From positions 1-37,915 of the forward strand of contig CAJWJQ010000005.1 of NCBI GenBank assembly GCA_913041905.1: a stretch of 37,915 bases of DNA, given 5' to 3'. Positions 25,096 to 34,532 of this stretch are shown here, one piece after another (the stretch's first letter is position 1; the number at the start of each line of letters is the position of its first letter). The stretch is from GCA-2718845 sp913041905 (lineage in GTDB: Bacteria > Pseudomonadota > Gammaproteobacteria > GCA-002705445 > GCA-002716945). A program made the position numbers and the translations under genes. The notes below the pieces were generated by a model. That model was not told the origin of the DNA. It saw only the letters and a program-made list of their open reading frames with translations, and ran no database searches.

Positions 25096-25383
25096 ATGAA
25101 TATAAGACCTTTACATGATCGAGTGATCGTTAGAAGAATGGAAGAAGAAAAAACATCTCCTGGTGGAATTGTTATTCCTGATTCGGCAACTGAGAAACCA
25201 GTTAAAGGTGAAGTACTGGCTGTAGGTAAAGGAAAAATAGCGGATAGTGGAGACGTTAGACCATTAGATGTTAAAGTAGGTGATATAATCCTATTTGGTA
25301 AATATTCTGGAACAGAAGTGAACGTAGACGGAGAAGATCTTCTTGTAATGAGAGAAGATGATATAACAGCAATAATTAATTAA
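25096..25383 (+). CDS. groES: Co-chaperonin GroES
   Basis: The 10-kDa lid of the GroEL chamber. From the ATG at 25096 it gives 95 residues starting MNIRPLHDRVIVRRMEEE, with the mobile loop EEKTSPGGIVIPDSA and the end LLVMREDDITAIIN. An upstream GTG frame adds four residues (MRIN) but lacks family support. AGGA lies 7 bases before the ATG. groL follows after 28 bases. Confidence 0.97.
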   Translation: MNIRPLHDRVIVRRMEEEKTSPGGIVIPDSATEKPVKGEVLAVGKGKIADSGDVRPLDVKVGDIILFGKYSGTEVNVDGEDLLVMREDDITAIIN

Positions 25384-25411
25384 ATAATAGACTTTTATAG
25401 AGGAAAAAAAT

Positions 25412-27076
25412 ATGACAGCAAAAGAAGTAAAATTTGGTGATAGCGCAAGGAAAAAACTTGTAGCTGGTGTAAATATACTAGCAAATGCAGTAAAAACAAC
25501 TCTTGGACCAAAAGGTAGAAATGTTGTGCTTGATAAATCATTTGGAGCTCCTACCGTGACTAAGGATGGAGTATCAGTTGCCAAAGAAATTGAATTAAAA
25601 GATAAGTTTGAAAATATGGGAGCTCAAATGGTAAAAGAAGTTGCCTCTCAAACATCAGATGTAGCTGGAGATGGAACTACAACAGCTACAGTTGTAGCAC
25701 AGTCTATCCTTAAAGAAGGATTAAAATGTGTGGCTGCTGGCATGAACCCTATGGATTTAAAAAGAGGTATAGATAAAGCAGTTACTGTTGCCGTAGAGAG
25801 TTTACAAAAAATGTCTAAACCATGTACAGACCAAAGCGCAATAGAGCAAGTAGGAACTATTTCTGCAAACTCTGATACCAACATTGGATCAATAATTGCA
25901 GAAGCAATGGGCAAGGTTGGCAAAGAAGGCGTTATTACTGTAGAAGAAGGGCAATCTCTTGAAAATGACTTGGATGTTGTAGAGGGCATGCAGTTTGATA
26001 GAGGATACTTGTCTCCGTATTTTGCAACAAACCAACAAAATATGACAACTGAGTTAGAGGACCCTTACGTACTTTTATATGATAAAAAAATAACAAATAT
26101 TAAAGATATGCTTCCAATACTGGAAGGTGTTGCAAAAGCAAGTAAACCACTATTAATTGTTGCAGAAGACGTTGAGGGTGAAGCATTAGCAACCTTAGTT
26201 GTAAATAGCATTAGAGGTATTGTTAAAGTGGCAGCCGTTAAAGCACCTGGTTTTGGTGATAGAAGAAAAGCTATGTTAGAAGATATTGCTGTACTAACTG
26301 GCGGAACTGTTATAGCTGAAGAGGTTGGTTTAAGTTTAGAGAAGGCTGATATTAGTGTTCTTGGAACCGCTAAAAAAATAAATGTAACTAAAGAAAATAC
26401 AATTATAATTGATGGCGGTGGAAAGAAGGACGCTATTGAAAGTAGAGTTAATCAAATTAGATCTCAAATAGAAGAAGCAACTTCTGATTATGATAAAGAA
26501 AAAATGCAAGAAAGAGTTGCTAAATTAGCTGGAGGTGTAGCAGTAATCAAAGTTGGAGCTGCAACCGAAGTTGAAATGAAAGAGAAGAAAGCAAGAGTTG
26601 AAGATGCCCTGCATGCTACTAGAGCAGCGGTAGAAGAAGGCGTTGTTCCAGGAGGAGGAGTTGCAATGATAAGAGCAAGAGCAGCTTTAGATAAAGTCCA
26701 GGGTGATAACCCAGACCAAGATCAAGGTGTTCAAATAGCAAGACAAGCAATGCAAGAACCTTTAAAACAAATTGTAACGAATGCTGGACATGAAGGTTCT
26801 GTAATTTTAGCAAAGGTTGAAGAAGGAAAAGATTCTTTTGGATATAATGCTGCTACTTCTGAGTATGGGGATATGCTTAAAATGGGTATTTTAGACCCAA
26901 CAAAAGTTACTAGAACTGCACTTCAGAACGCATCATCTATTGCAGGATTGATGATTACAACAGAATGCATGGTTACTGAACTTGCCACAGATGATGCTCC
27001 TGCATCAGGCGCTGCACCAGCAATGCCTGACATGGGCGGCATGGGCGGCATGGGCATGGGCGGCATGGGTATGTAA
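25412..27076 (+). CDS. groL: Chaperonin GroEL (60 kDa)
   Basis: ATP-driven protein folding chamber. The 554-residue product has KEVKFGDSARKKLVAGVNIL, TLGPKGRNVVLDKSFGAPT, the ATP site VAGDGTTTATV, and the signature VEDALHATRAAVEEGVVPGG. It ends in a GGM-rich tail (MPDMGGMGGMGMGGMGM) that lines the chamber floor. Codons are more even than in neighbouring genes, as expected for high expression. A clear intrinsic terminator follows at 27109-27144. The pair is probably heat-induced from the promoter at 25016. Confidence 0.99.
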   Translation: MTAKEVKFGDSARKKLVAGVNILANAVKTTLGPKGRNVVLDKSFGAPTVTKDGVSVAKEIELKDKFENMGAQMVKEVASQTSDVAGDGTTTATVVAQSILKEGLKCVAAGMNPMDLKRGIDKAVTVAVESLQKMSKPCTDQSAIEQVGTISANSDTNIGSIIAEAMGKVGKEGVITVEEGQSLENDLDVVEGMQFDRGYLSPYFATNQQNMTTELEDPYVLLYDKKITNIKDMLPILEGVAKASKPLLIVAEDVEGEALATLVVNSIRGIVKVAAVKAPGFGDRRKAMLEDIAVLTGGTVIAEEVGLSLEKADISVLGTAKKINVTKENTIIIDGGGKKDAIESRVNQIRSQIEEATSDYDKEKMQERVAKLAGGVAVIKVGAATEVEMKEKKARVEDALHATRAAVEEGVVPGGGVAMIRARAALDKVQGDNPDQDQGVQIARQAMQEPLKQIVTNAGHEGSVILAKVEEGKDSFGYNAATSEYGDMLKMGILDPTKVTRTALQNASSIAGLMITTECMVTELATDDAPASGAAPAMPDMGGMGGMGMGGMGM

Positions 27077-27108
27077 TTAATCTTATTTTTAAAGATTAAA
27101 AAATTATG

Positions 27109-27144
27109 ACAAGGCCTCTTTTTTTAGAGGCTTTGTTATTTTTG
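27109..27144 (+). terminator. Rho-independent terminator after groL
   Basis: Stem ACAAGGCCTCT (27109-27119) pairs with AGAGGCTTTGT (27126-27136) across a six-T loop; one pair is a G-U wobble. TATTTTT follows. It is the strongest intrinsic terminator in the window, located 33 bases after the groL stop. Confidence 0.85.
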
Positions 27145-27160
27145 GTGATAATATATCTAT

Positions 27161-28813
27161 ATGGAAAGGGTTTGGCTAAAAGAATATCCTAAACATATAG
27201 GTGCTAATATTAATGAAAGCAGTTTCTCAAAGCTTAATTCAATCAATGATTTGGTAAAAGAAACAATAAAATACTCCAATGACACAGCATTCGTAAATTT
27301 AAATTCATCATTAACATATCAAGAAGTAAACGAGTATTCTAATAGGTTTTCTAGCTTTCTTCAGAGCGAATTGCATATACAAAAATCTTCTAAGGTCGCT
27401 ATAATGCTTCCAAATTTATTAACGTTCCCTGTTACTATCTTTGGAATATTTAAAGCAGGAGGTATAGCAGTAAATATTAATCCTTTGTATAAAAGTAGAG
27501 AGATAATAAATGTTCTTATAGATTCGCAAGCGGAAACTATAGTTGTTTTAGATAAATTCTTGCCTGAATTAGAATCCGTTATAAGTAAATCAAAAATTAA
27601 AAATATTATAGTATGCAAACCTACCAATTTATTATCACCAATAATGAAAATTATAGTTGGAATGGTATTATTTTTTAAAAATGATAAAACTCCTAACAAA
27701 ATAAATTATATAAATTTTTCTACCACAATAAAAAAAAGGCATAATACTTTTAATGAAAAAATAACCCGTGATGATATAGCATTATTACAGTATACAGGTG
27801 GCACAACTGGTAAATCTAAAGCAGCCGTATTGACTCATGGTAATTTATTATCCAATATAGAACAATTACATTCTTGGGTAAAAGAAGAAGTTATATATAG
27901 GAAAGAAACCATTATTACAGCTTTACCTCTATATCATATATTTTCTTTAACTGTAAATCTTTTCTATTTTTATTATATAGGATCGAAGAATATTTTAATA
28001 ACTAACCCAAGAGATTTAAAATCTTTTGTTAAAACATTATCAAAATATAAATTCACTATAATCACAGCGGTTAATACTTTATTTAATTTGTTAATGACTA
28101 GCTCAACTTTTAAAAAAATAGATTTTACTAACTTAAAATTTGCAATAGGAGGAGGGATGGCTGTTCTTAAAACCACAGCAATTAAATGGAAAAAAATTAC
28201 TGGGGTAGAAATAACACAAGGATACGGATTAACTGAAACCTCGCCAATTATATCAGTAAATAAAATTTCAGAACCGTTTAATGGGACTATTGGCTTACCA
28301 ATGCCATCTACTGATATTTCATTAAGAAACGATAATAATGAAGAAGTAAATATGAGTGAAGAAGGAGAGTTATGCGTTAAAGGGCCACAGGTTATGAAAG
28401 AATATTGGAATAATCAAATAGAAACAAACAAATCTTTTACTAGTGATGGTTTTTTTAAAACTGGAGACATAGCTACAATTAATAACAAAGGTTACCTGAC
28501 AATTGTTGATAGAAAAAAAGACATGATAATATCATCAGGCTTTAATGTTTATCCGAATGAGATTGAAGAATATGTCTCTACTCACAAAGATGTTTTAGAG
28601 TGTGGTGTAATTGGAAAAGAGGACTCTAATAGAGGAGAGAGTATAATTTTATATGTTGTCAGATTAAACGATGCTATTTTAGAAAGCGATATAATTAACT
28701 ACTGCAAAGAAGGGTTGACTGTCTATAAAATACCAAAGAAAGTAATTTTTATTAAAGAGTTACCTAAAAATAATGTAGGTAAAATTCTTCGCAGAAAACT
28801 GAGAGAACTTTAA
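27161..28813 (+). CDS. fadD: Long-chain fatty acid-CoA ligase (AMP-binding)
   Basis: Activates fatty acids to acyl-CoA through an acyl-adenylate. A 550-residue ANL-superfamily protein. The ATP loop YTGGTTGKSK is at 211-220, QGYGLTETSP at about 353-362, FKTGDIATI with the AMP-ribose Asp later, and the C-terminal hinge and A8 block DRKKDMIISSGFNVYPNEIE. The catalytic lysine region PKNNVGKILRRKLREL ends the protein. Its start WLKEYP resembles FadD N-termini. It follows the groL terminator by 16 bases, so it needs its own promoter. The stop abuts fbpC with no gap. Chain-length preference is unknown. Confidence 0.9.
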   Translation: MERVWLKEYPKHIGANINESSFSKLNSINDLVKETIKYSNDTAFVNLNSSLTYQEVNEYSNRFSSFLQSELHIQKSSKVAIMLPNLLTFPVTIFGIFKAGGIAVNINPLYKSREIINVLIDSQAETIVVLDKFLPELESVISKSKIKNIIVCKPTNLLSPIMKIIVGMVLFFKNDKTPNKINYINFSTTIKKRHNTFNEKITRDDIALLQYTGGTTGKSKAAVLTHGNLLSNIEQLHSWVKEEVIYRKETIITALPLYHIFSLTVNLFYFYYIGSKNILITNPRDLKSFVKTLSKYKFTIITAVNTLFNLLMTSSTFKKIDFTNLKFAIGGGMAVLKTTAIKWKKITGVEITQGYGLTETSPIISVNKISEPFNGTIGLPMPSTDISLRNDNNEEVNMSEEGELCVKGPQVMKEYWNNQIETNKSFTSDGFFKTGDIATINNKGYLTIVDRKKDMIISSGFNVYPNEIEEYVSTHKDVLECGVIGKEDSNRGESIILYVVRLNDAILESDIINYCKEGLTVYKIPKKVIFIKELPKNNVGKILRRKLREL

Positions 28814-29863
28814 TTATTCTTTAAATAATATTAAATGATCAATCTGAGGCTTGATGCCTATTACTTCGTTTATAGAATGATTATGATGGCTAGGTGTATA
28901 ACAAAAAACATTCTCACCATTTTTTAATTCTAATTTATATAGAAAATCAGAACCATGAAAGGTTTTCTCAATTACCTTTGCTGAGGACGCTGCATTGTCA
29001 TCATGAATTATATCATCTGGTCTTATCATTATATCTATTACCTCATCCTTAATGTAAGGTGATGTATCTCCCAATAACACGCCCAACGATGTAGAAACAT
29101 GGTTAGCATCCACAATAATCCCTTTTAAAAAACTACCAATACCACAAAAATGTGCAATTTCTTTTGTGGTAGGCTTATGGTACATGTTATATGGTATGTC
29201 ATATTGCAAAATCTTTTTTTCTGACAAATATGCAATTTTATCAGATATCTGAAAAGCTTCTTTTATATTGTGCGTTATAATTATAGAAGTAATATTTTCT
29301 TCTTTTAATAATTTTTTTACATCCAACATGAGCTGTTCTTTTAACTCTTCATCTAAAGCACTAAACGGTTCGTCTAATAACAAAAGCTCTGGTTTAGGTG
29401 CTAAAGCTCTTGCAATAGCAACTCTTTGTTGCTGACCACCTGAAATTTCATGCGGGTATTTTTTAGATATTTCTGAAATATTAAGCAGGTTCATTAATCT
29501 TGCCACCCTTATACTTATTTTAGTTTTAGGTAACTTAGAAATACCAAAAATAATGTTATCTTCGCAATTCAAATGTGGGAATAGGGCTAAATCTTGAAAA
29601 ATTATTCCAATATTTCTATTTTGAGGCTTAATAAATTTCTGATTACCATCAACTATAATGTTATTAATTTTAATCTTACCAGAATTTACGATATCAAAAC
29701 CTGCAATTAATCTGAGTAAAGAGCTCTTGCCCGAGGCACTTGGACCTATAATAGATACGATATCTTTTTCTGCAACCTCAAAATTTAGATTATCTAAAAT
29801 TCTATTACCATCAATACTAAAAGAAATTCCATTAATATTAAGCTTCAATATTTTTACCACCAC
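28814..29863 (-). CDS. fbpC: Ferric iron ABC transporter, ATP-binding protein
   Basis: The ATPase of an FbpABC-type ferric importer, 349 residues. Walker A GPSASGKS is at 40-47, the Q-loop near Q90, the signature SGGQQQ at 141-146, Walker B LLLLDEP at about 160-166 and the H-loop ITHN later. The C-terminal 110 residues contain a TOBE-like domain, typical of the FbpC/PotA group. The start is GTG, 26 bases inside the end of fbpB, so expression is coupled. It lies directly against the fadD stop. Iron specificity is inferred from FbpA. Confidence 0.9.
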   Translation of the reverse strand: MVVKILKLNINGISFSIDGNRILDNLNFEVAEKDIVSIIGPSASGKSSLLRLIAGFDIVNSGKIKINNIIVDGNQKFIKPQNRNIGIIFQDLALFPHLNCEDNIIFGISKLPKTKISIRVARLMNLLNISEISKKYPHEISGGQQQRVAIARALAPKPELLLLDEPFSALDEELKEQLMLDVKKLLKEENITSIIITHNIKEAFQISDKIAYLSEKKILQYDIPYNMYHKPTTKEIAHFCGIGSFLKGIIVDANHVSTSLGVLLGDTSPYIKDEVIDIMIRPDDIIHDDNAASSAKVIEKTFHGSDFLYKLELKNGENVFCYTPSHHNHSINEVIGIKPQIDHLILFKE

Positions 29864-31472
29864 TACTTATAGTTTTATTAATGAGAATTATAACAGGAAT
29901 CAACCCAATTATAATTAACATTAATGAGGGTGAAGCTATATAGGATAATTGTTCGGAGGAAGCTAATTCATATATATTAATAGCTAAAGTATCAAAATTA
30001 AATGGTCTAAGAATTAAGGTGGCAGGAAGCTCTTTGACAACATCAACAAAAACTAATATTAAAGAAGTTATAATTGTTGTTTTCATCATGGGAATATGTA
30101 TTTTTTTAATGATATTTAAATCAGATAACCCAAATGACTTCACTGTTAAATCAATATTTTTCTTAATTTTACTAAGACCCGACTCTGTTGCGCTATAAGA
30201 GATTGTTGAAAATCTAACTAAATAAGCTATCACTAAGGCAGTTAGAGAGCCACTTAAATAATAAATTGGCGATCCAAATAAAAAAGCTTGTATATCATCT
30301 ATCATTGTTATGGGTATTATAATACCTACAGCAATAACAACTCCTGGTACTGCATAACCAAGAGAAAAAATCTTAAGAGAAAAATTCGTGAAAATACTAT
30401 TAACAGATCTATTTATGTAACATGAATATAGCGAAATAGTTACAATTATAAATGAGGCTAAGCTGGCTACAAATATTGTATTCATAATAATATCAATATA
30501 AGAACTCTCAAACATATAATTATAGGTTTCTGTAAACCACATAAGTAATTGAGTTAAAGGAATAATAGAGCCAAGAAGACAAACTAACAAACACCATACA
30601 AATGCAAAGAACTTATATTTACCTTTTAATATCATAGGATTTGCACGTCTATTTTTTTGAGAAGAATGATAATATTGACTTTTACCCCTGGTATATTTTT
30701 CTATAACAATTAATATAAAAACAAATGTAAGCAAAATTGATGCTAGATGCATTGCGCTCGTTTCATCACCAAATGCAAACCAAGCCCTGTATATACCTGT
30801 TGTAAATGTAGTAACACCATAATAATCCATAGTCCCAAATTCCGCTAAAGTTTCCATCATAATCAAACTTAAGCCAGCGATTATTCCTGGCCTAGCTAAA
30901 GGTAAACTTATTCTTGTAAAAGATTCTCTTTTGTTTAAACCTAGAGATTTTCCAATTTCGATAGCACAGTAAGATTGTTCTTTGAATGACGCATAGCATA
31001 ATAAATAAATATATGGATAGAGACAAATACTTAATATAAAAATAGATCCATATATATTTCTTAAATCTACTAATGCATATAACTCTCTTCCCAAACCCAT
31101 ATAATTATCAAAAAAATCAAAAATAAGACCAGAAGGCTCGACTAACCCTGCATAAATATACGCTGAAATATACGTGGGAATAGCTATAGGAATGACTAAT
31201 AACCATTTAAACATATTCTTTCCTGGAAAATTATACATTGTAACTAACCAAGCACAAGATATTCCAATTAATGAAGATATAATAGAGACAAAAAATAATA
31301 TAATAAATGTGTTACTCAAATACTGTAATAAAAGATTATCAGCTAAATGATCCCATAAACTTGTTGAGGGAGAAAATAAATGTATAAATACTGTAAATAT
31401 TGGTATAACCACCATTAATATTATAAAAAATAATAAAATTTGATCGGTATAATTTCCTGATTTTATTTGCAT
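29838..31472 (-). CDS. fbpB: Ferric iron ABC transporter, fused permease
   Basis: A 544-residue inner-membrane protein with about twelve hydrophobic segments in two homologous halves, the double-length permease of the FbpB class. Two EAA-type loops for contact with the ATPase can be seen: EIGKSLGLNKRESFTRISLP near residue 176 and TVKSFGLSDLNIIKKIHIP in the second half. It starts 3 bases after fbpA in the same direction and overlaps fbpC. It passes iron released by FbpA to the cytoplasm. Confidence 0.92.
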   Translation of the reverse strand: MQIKSGNYTDQILLFFIILMVVIPIFTVFIHLFSPSTSLWDHLADNLLLQYLSNTFIILFFVSIISSLIGISCAWLVTMYNFPGKNMFKWLLVIPIAIPTYISAYIYAGLVEPSGLIFDFFDNYMGLGRELYALVDLRNIYGSIFILSICLYPYIYLLCYASFKEQSYCAIEIGKSLGLNKRESFTRISLPLARPGIIAGLSLIMMETLAEFGTMDYYGVTTFTTGIYRAWFAFGDETSAMHLASILLTFVFILIVIEKYTRGKSQYYHSSQKNRRANPMILKGKYKFFAFVWCLLVCLLGSIIPLTQLLMWFTETYNYMFESSYIDIIMNTIFVASLASFIIVTISLYSCYINRSVNSIFTNFSLKIFSLGYAVPGVVIAVGIIIPITMIDDIQAFLFGSPIYYLSGSLTALVIAYLVRFSTISYSATESGLSKIKKNIDLTVKSFGLSDLNIIKKIHIPMMKTTIITSLILVFVDVVKELPATLILRPFNFDTLAINIYELASSEQLSYIASPSLMLIIIGLIPVIILINKTISSGGKNIEA

Positions 31473-31475
31473 TAG

Positions 31476-32501
31476 TTATTGCCAGTTTGCTTTATCAAAT
31501 ATTTGAACAGCTATTTTATTGTTTTTGCCTAATTCTTCTAGATCTAACTTATCTTTTTTAAACGGATAACCCCAAGATTGTACAATATCACTAACCTCAA
31601 TATTATCCCTGATTGGGTATTCGTGATTTGATTTAGCATATAATTCTTGTGCTTCATCACTTGCCAAGAACTCAAGTAACTTAACTGCATTCTCATAATT
31701 TTTTGAATATTTTACAACTGCAGCGCCACTAACATTTATATGCGCCCCTCTATCTTCTTGGTTAGGAAAAAAAACTGATATTTTTTTTGCATACTTCCTT
31801 TCTTTCTTCTTTTCCGAAGATATCCATTTTCCAAGATAATAAGTATTAGCTAAAGTAATATCACACTGTCCTAAAACAACTGATGTCATTTGTGTTCTAT
31901 CATTACCCTTAGGTTTTCTAGAAAAATTATTTACTACATTAAAAGCCCAGTCTTGAGCTTTTTGTTCTCCTAGATGGGAAATCAATGATGCTAATAAAGA
32001 CTGATTATAAATATTACCTGAGGATCGAACACATATTCTTCCCTTCCATTTAGTATTTGATAAATCTTCATATGTTGACAAATCTTTTTTTTCAACTTTT
32101 TCAGGATTATACATAATTACTCGTGACCTAATAGATAAACCATACCAATAACCATCTTTATCACGTAAGTATTCCGGCACAAGTTTTTCTAATATATTTG
32201 ATTTAACTTTCATCAGCAGATTATTATATTTTGCTTTATACAAATTTCCAGCGTCTACAGTTAGCAATACATCTGCACGAGTATTCTTACCCTCTTGTTC
32301 AATTCTTTTTTGTAATACTTTAGCTTTACCAGATATAATATTAACTTTAATACCCATGTCTTTTTCAAAAGAGTTTAATAACGGTTTTATAAGATATCCT
32401 TTTCTTGCGCTGTACACGTTTACTTCCTCTGGATTGGCAAGCACCGGCGTAATATATAGAATTAAAATCGTCAAAAATAATGCATTTATTATCCTTCTCA
32501 T
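31476..32501 (-). CDS. fbpA: Ferric iron-binding periplasmic protein
   Basis: Captures Fe3+ in the periplasm. From ATG 32501 the product has 341 residues with a signal peptide (RRIINALFLTILILYITPVLA, cut before NPEEV). The mature protein begins VNVYSARKGYLIKPLL. The Tyr pair of the iron site is in NTYYLGKW, and WGYPFKKD lies near the end. The frame is open to 32555, but an AGGAG sits 8 bases before 32501 and the predicted promoter lies inside the longer form, so I use 32501. It is the first gene of fbpABC, divergent from ilvE. Confidence 0.93.
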   Translation of the reverse strand: MRRIINALFLTILILYITPVLANPEEVNVYSARKGYLIKPLLNSFEKDMGIKVNIISGKAKVLQKRIEQEGKNTRADVLLTVDAGNLYKAKYNNLLMKVKSNILEKLVPEYLRDKDGYWYGLSIRSRVIMYNPEKVEKKDLSTYEDLSNTKWKGRICVRSSGNIYNQSLLASLISHLGEQKAQDWAFNVVNNFSRKPKGNDRTQMTSVVLGQCDITLANTYYLGKWISSEKKKERKYAKKISVFFPNQEDRGAHINVSGAAVVKYSKNYENAVKLLEFLASDEAQELYAKSNHEYPIRDNIEVSDIVQSWGYPFKKDKLDLEELGKNNKIAVQIFDKANWQ

Positions 32502-32540
32502 CCTAGGTTCTCCTAACCAAAACAGTAACATCTGATAGAT

Positions 32541-32582
32541 GCGAATGGTTCTCATTATATACTCAAAAAGACCATTTATAAA
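32541..32582 (-). promoter_or_regulatory. fbpA promoter with overlapping Fur-box-like site
   Basis: On the minus strand TTTATA (32577-32582), a 17-base spacer and a perfect TATAAT (32554-32559). The 19 bases at 32541-32559 match 13 of 19 positions of the Fur consensus and cover the -10 box, the expected place for iron repression. The predicted transcript start is about 45 bases before the ATG. Confidence 0.55.
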
Positions 32583-32673
32583 GATATAGAGCCTCTTATT
32601 CTAAAAAATACATGTATTTAAGTGGTTAAGTCATGGTATAGTTTTCAGTTAAATTACTACAGAAAATAAAAAA

Positions 32674-33594
32674 ATGATAATGTCTGACCTAGAAGGACAA
32701 ATATGGATGGATGGATCTTTCTGTGATTGGAAAGATGCTAAAATTCATATTTTAACTCATACTTTACATTATGGTACTGGCGTTTTTGAAGGCGTTAGAG
32801 CCTATGAAACTGAATCTGGCCCAGCTATTTTTAGATTAGAAGATCACACTGACAGGTTATATCAATCTGCTGATTTAGTTGGCATGACTCTTCCTTTTGA
32901 TAAAGAAACTTTAATGGATGCTCAGCGTCAATCAGTTAAAAAAAATAAACTTAAAAACGCTTACATCCGCCCATTATGCTTTTACGGCAATGAGGGCATG
33001 GGCTTAAGAGCAGATAATTTAAAAGTACATTGCTCAATAGCGTCTTGGGATTGGGGACCATATCTTGGCGCAGAAAAAATATTAAATGGTATCAGGGTAA
33101 AAGTAGCATCATTTCCAAAACGTGATCCAGAAGCAATGTTATATAAAGCCAAAGCAACTGGGAATTATTTAAACTCGATGTTAGCTCTGCAGGACGCATT
33201 AAATTCAGGTTATGATGAAGCTTTAATACTTGGCACAGATGATTCTGTAAACGAAGGCTCTGGAGAAAATTTCTTTTTAATTAAAAATGGAAAATTAGTA
33301 ACACCAGAGTTAGTAACAGTATTAGATGGAATAACTAGAAAAACAATCATTAAACTTGCTGAAGATATAGGGGTTGAAACTATTGAAAGAAAAATTATGT
33401 TAGACGAAGTATTTGGTTGTGATGAAGCATTTTTTACAGGAACTGCTGCCGAAATTACCCCTATAATTGAAATTAATGATAAAAAAATTGCTGATGCCCA
33501 GCCGGGGCCAATTACTAAAAAGCTTCAAAATAATTATTTTAACCTTATAAGAGGGAAATATAATAAATATGATAACTGGCTTACTATCGTATAA
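32674..33594 (+). CDS. ilvE: Branched-chain amino acid aminotransferase
   Basis: PLP enzyme for the last step of Ile, Leu and Val synthesis. The 306-residue product has HTLHYGTGVFEGVRAYET, the PLP lysine Lys160 in YKAKATGNYLNSMLALQDA, and the glutamate-containing VNEGSGENFFLIKNGKL. TGTAAEITPI near the end contacts the phosphate. The ATG at 32680 (third residue) is an equally possible start. It is divergent from fbpA over about 170 bases. hldA begins 11 bases after its stop, so they may be co-transcribed. Confidence 0.95.
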   Translation: MIMSDLEGQIWMDGSFCDWKDAKIHILTHTLHYGTGVFEGVRAYETESGPAIFRLEDHTDRLYQSADLVGMTLPFDKETLMDAQRQSVKKNKLKNAYIRPLCFYGNEGMGLRADNLKVHCSIASWDWGPYLGAEKILNGIRVKVASFPKRDPEAMLYKAKATGNYLNSMLALQDALNSGYDEALILGTDDSVNEGSGENFFLIKNGKLVTPELVTVLDGITRKTIIKLAEDIGVETIERKIMLDEVFGCDEAFFTGTAAEITPIIEINDKKIADAQPGPITKKLQNNYFNLIRGKYNKYDNWLTIV

Positions 33595-33605
33595 AATATA
33601 GCCAT

Positions 33606-34532
33606 ATGATTAAAAGAAAAAAAATACTGGTAATTGGTGATTTAATGTTAGATAGATACTGGACAGGGAGTATCGATAGAATATCACCTGAAGCCCCTGT
33701 TCCTATTATTGATGTAAAAAAATCCGTAGATAAACCAGGTGGCGCAGCAAATGTGGCAAAAAATTTAGCAGACTTTGGAATGGAAGTAATTCTTATTGGA
33801 TTAACAGGCAAGGATGAAGCTAGTTTAAAATTATTTGAACTCATTTCAGACTTAAACTTAGATTATAAACCTATCGAAGATTCAAATATTAGAACTACGG
33901 TAAAACTTAGAGTTATTGATAAAAATAAACAGCTAATGAGGTTAGATCATGAAGATAAAGACCTCTCAAAGAAAATGCCATCTTTTTATAAATCTATAGA
34001 AGAGATTATTCCTACAGTTGATGGTATTATCATATCTGATTATGACAAAGGTGTAGTTAAACCAATTGTCCAAAAAGTTTTGAAAAAAGCCTCACAATTG
34101 AATATTAAAACTTTTATTGACCCAAAAGGAAATAATTTTAATTATTATAAAAAGGCATTTTTATTAAAACCTAATTTATTAGAATTTGAGATTGTAATGG
34201 GCGCGTCAAAGAATATAAAAGAATTTAATTCTAAAGCAGAAAAGCTAAGAACAAAATTACAAGTGTCTTATTTGCTTGTAACACAAGGTAAAAATGGAAT
34301 GACATTGTTTGAAAAAAATAAAATTACAAAATTTGACGCCATGTTACAAGACGTGTTTGATGTAACTGGAGCAGGGGACACTGTAATTTCAATACTTGCT
34401 TCATATTTATCTTCTGGCAAGACCATTTCTCAGGCTGTTAAAATGGCTAATGTAGCAGCTGGATTATCTGTTCAGAAATTAGGATCAACAAGTGTAACTC
34501 AACAAGAGTTAATAAATGCAACAAAAAAATAG
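33606..34532 (+). CDS. hldA: D-glycero-beta-D-manno-heptose-7-phosphate kinase (HldE N-domain as separate protein)
   Basis: PfkB-family kinase that makes heptose 1,7-bisphosphate for LPS inner core. The 308-residue product starts ILVIGDLMLDRYWTGSIDRI and has SPEAPVPI, KPGGAANVAKNLA, and the catalytic-base motif DVTGAGDT at 252-259. In E. coli this domain is fused to the adenylyltransferase in HldE. Here it ends with a stop, and the second activity is the next gene, which starts 17 bases before this stop. Confidence 0.94.
   Translation: MIKRKKILVIGDLMLDRYWTGSIDRISPEAPVPIIDVKKSVDKPGGAANVAKNLADFGMEVILIGLTGKDEASLKLFELISDLNLDYKPIEDSNIRTTVKLRVIDKNKQLMRLDHEDKDLSKKMPSFYKSIEEIIPTVDGIIISDYDKGVVKPIVQKVLKKASQLNIKTFIDPKGNNFNYYKKAFLLKPNLLEFEIVMGASKNIKEFNSKAEKLRTKLQVSYLLVTQGKNGMTLFEKNKITKFDAMLQDVFDVTGAGDTVISILASYLSSGKTISQAVKMANVAAGLSVQKLGSTSVTQQELINATKK

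Noticed and set aside
27000..27076. Short GGCATGGGC repeats at the groL end
   Set aside because: They encode the normal GGM-rich tail of GroEL.
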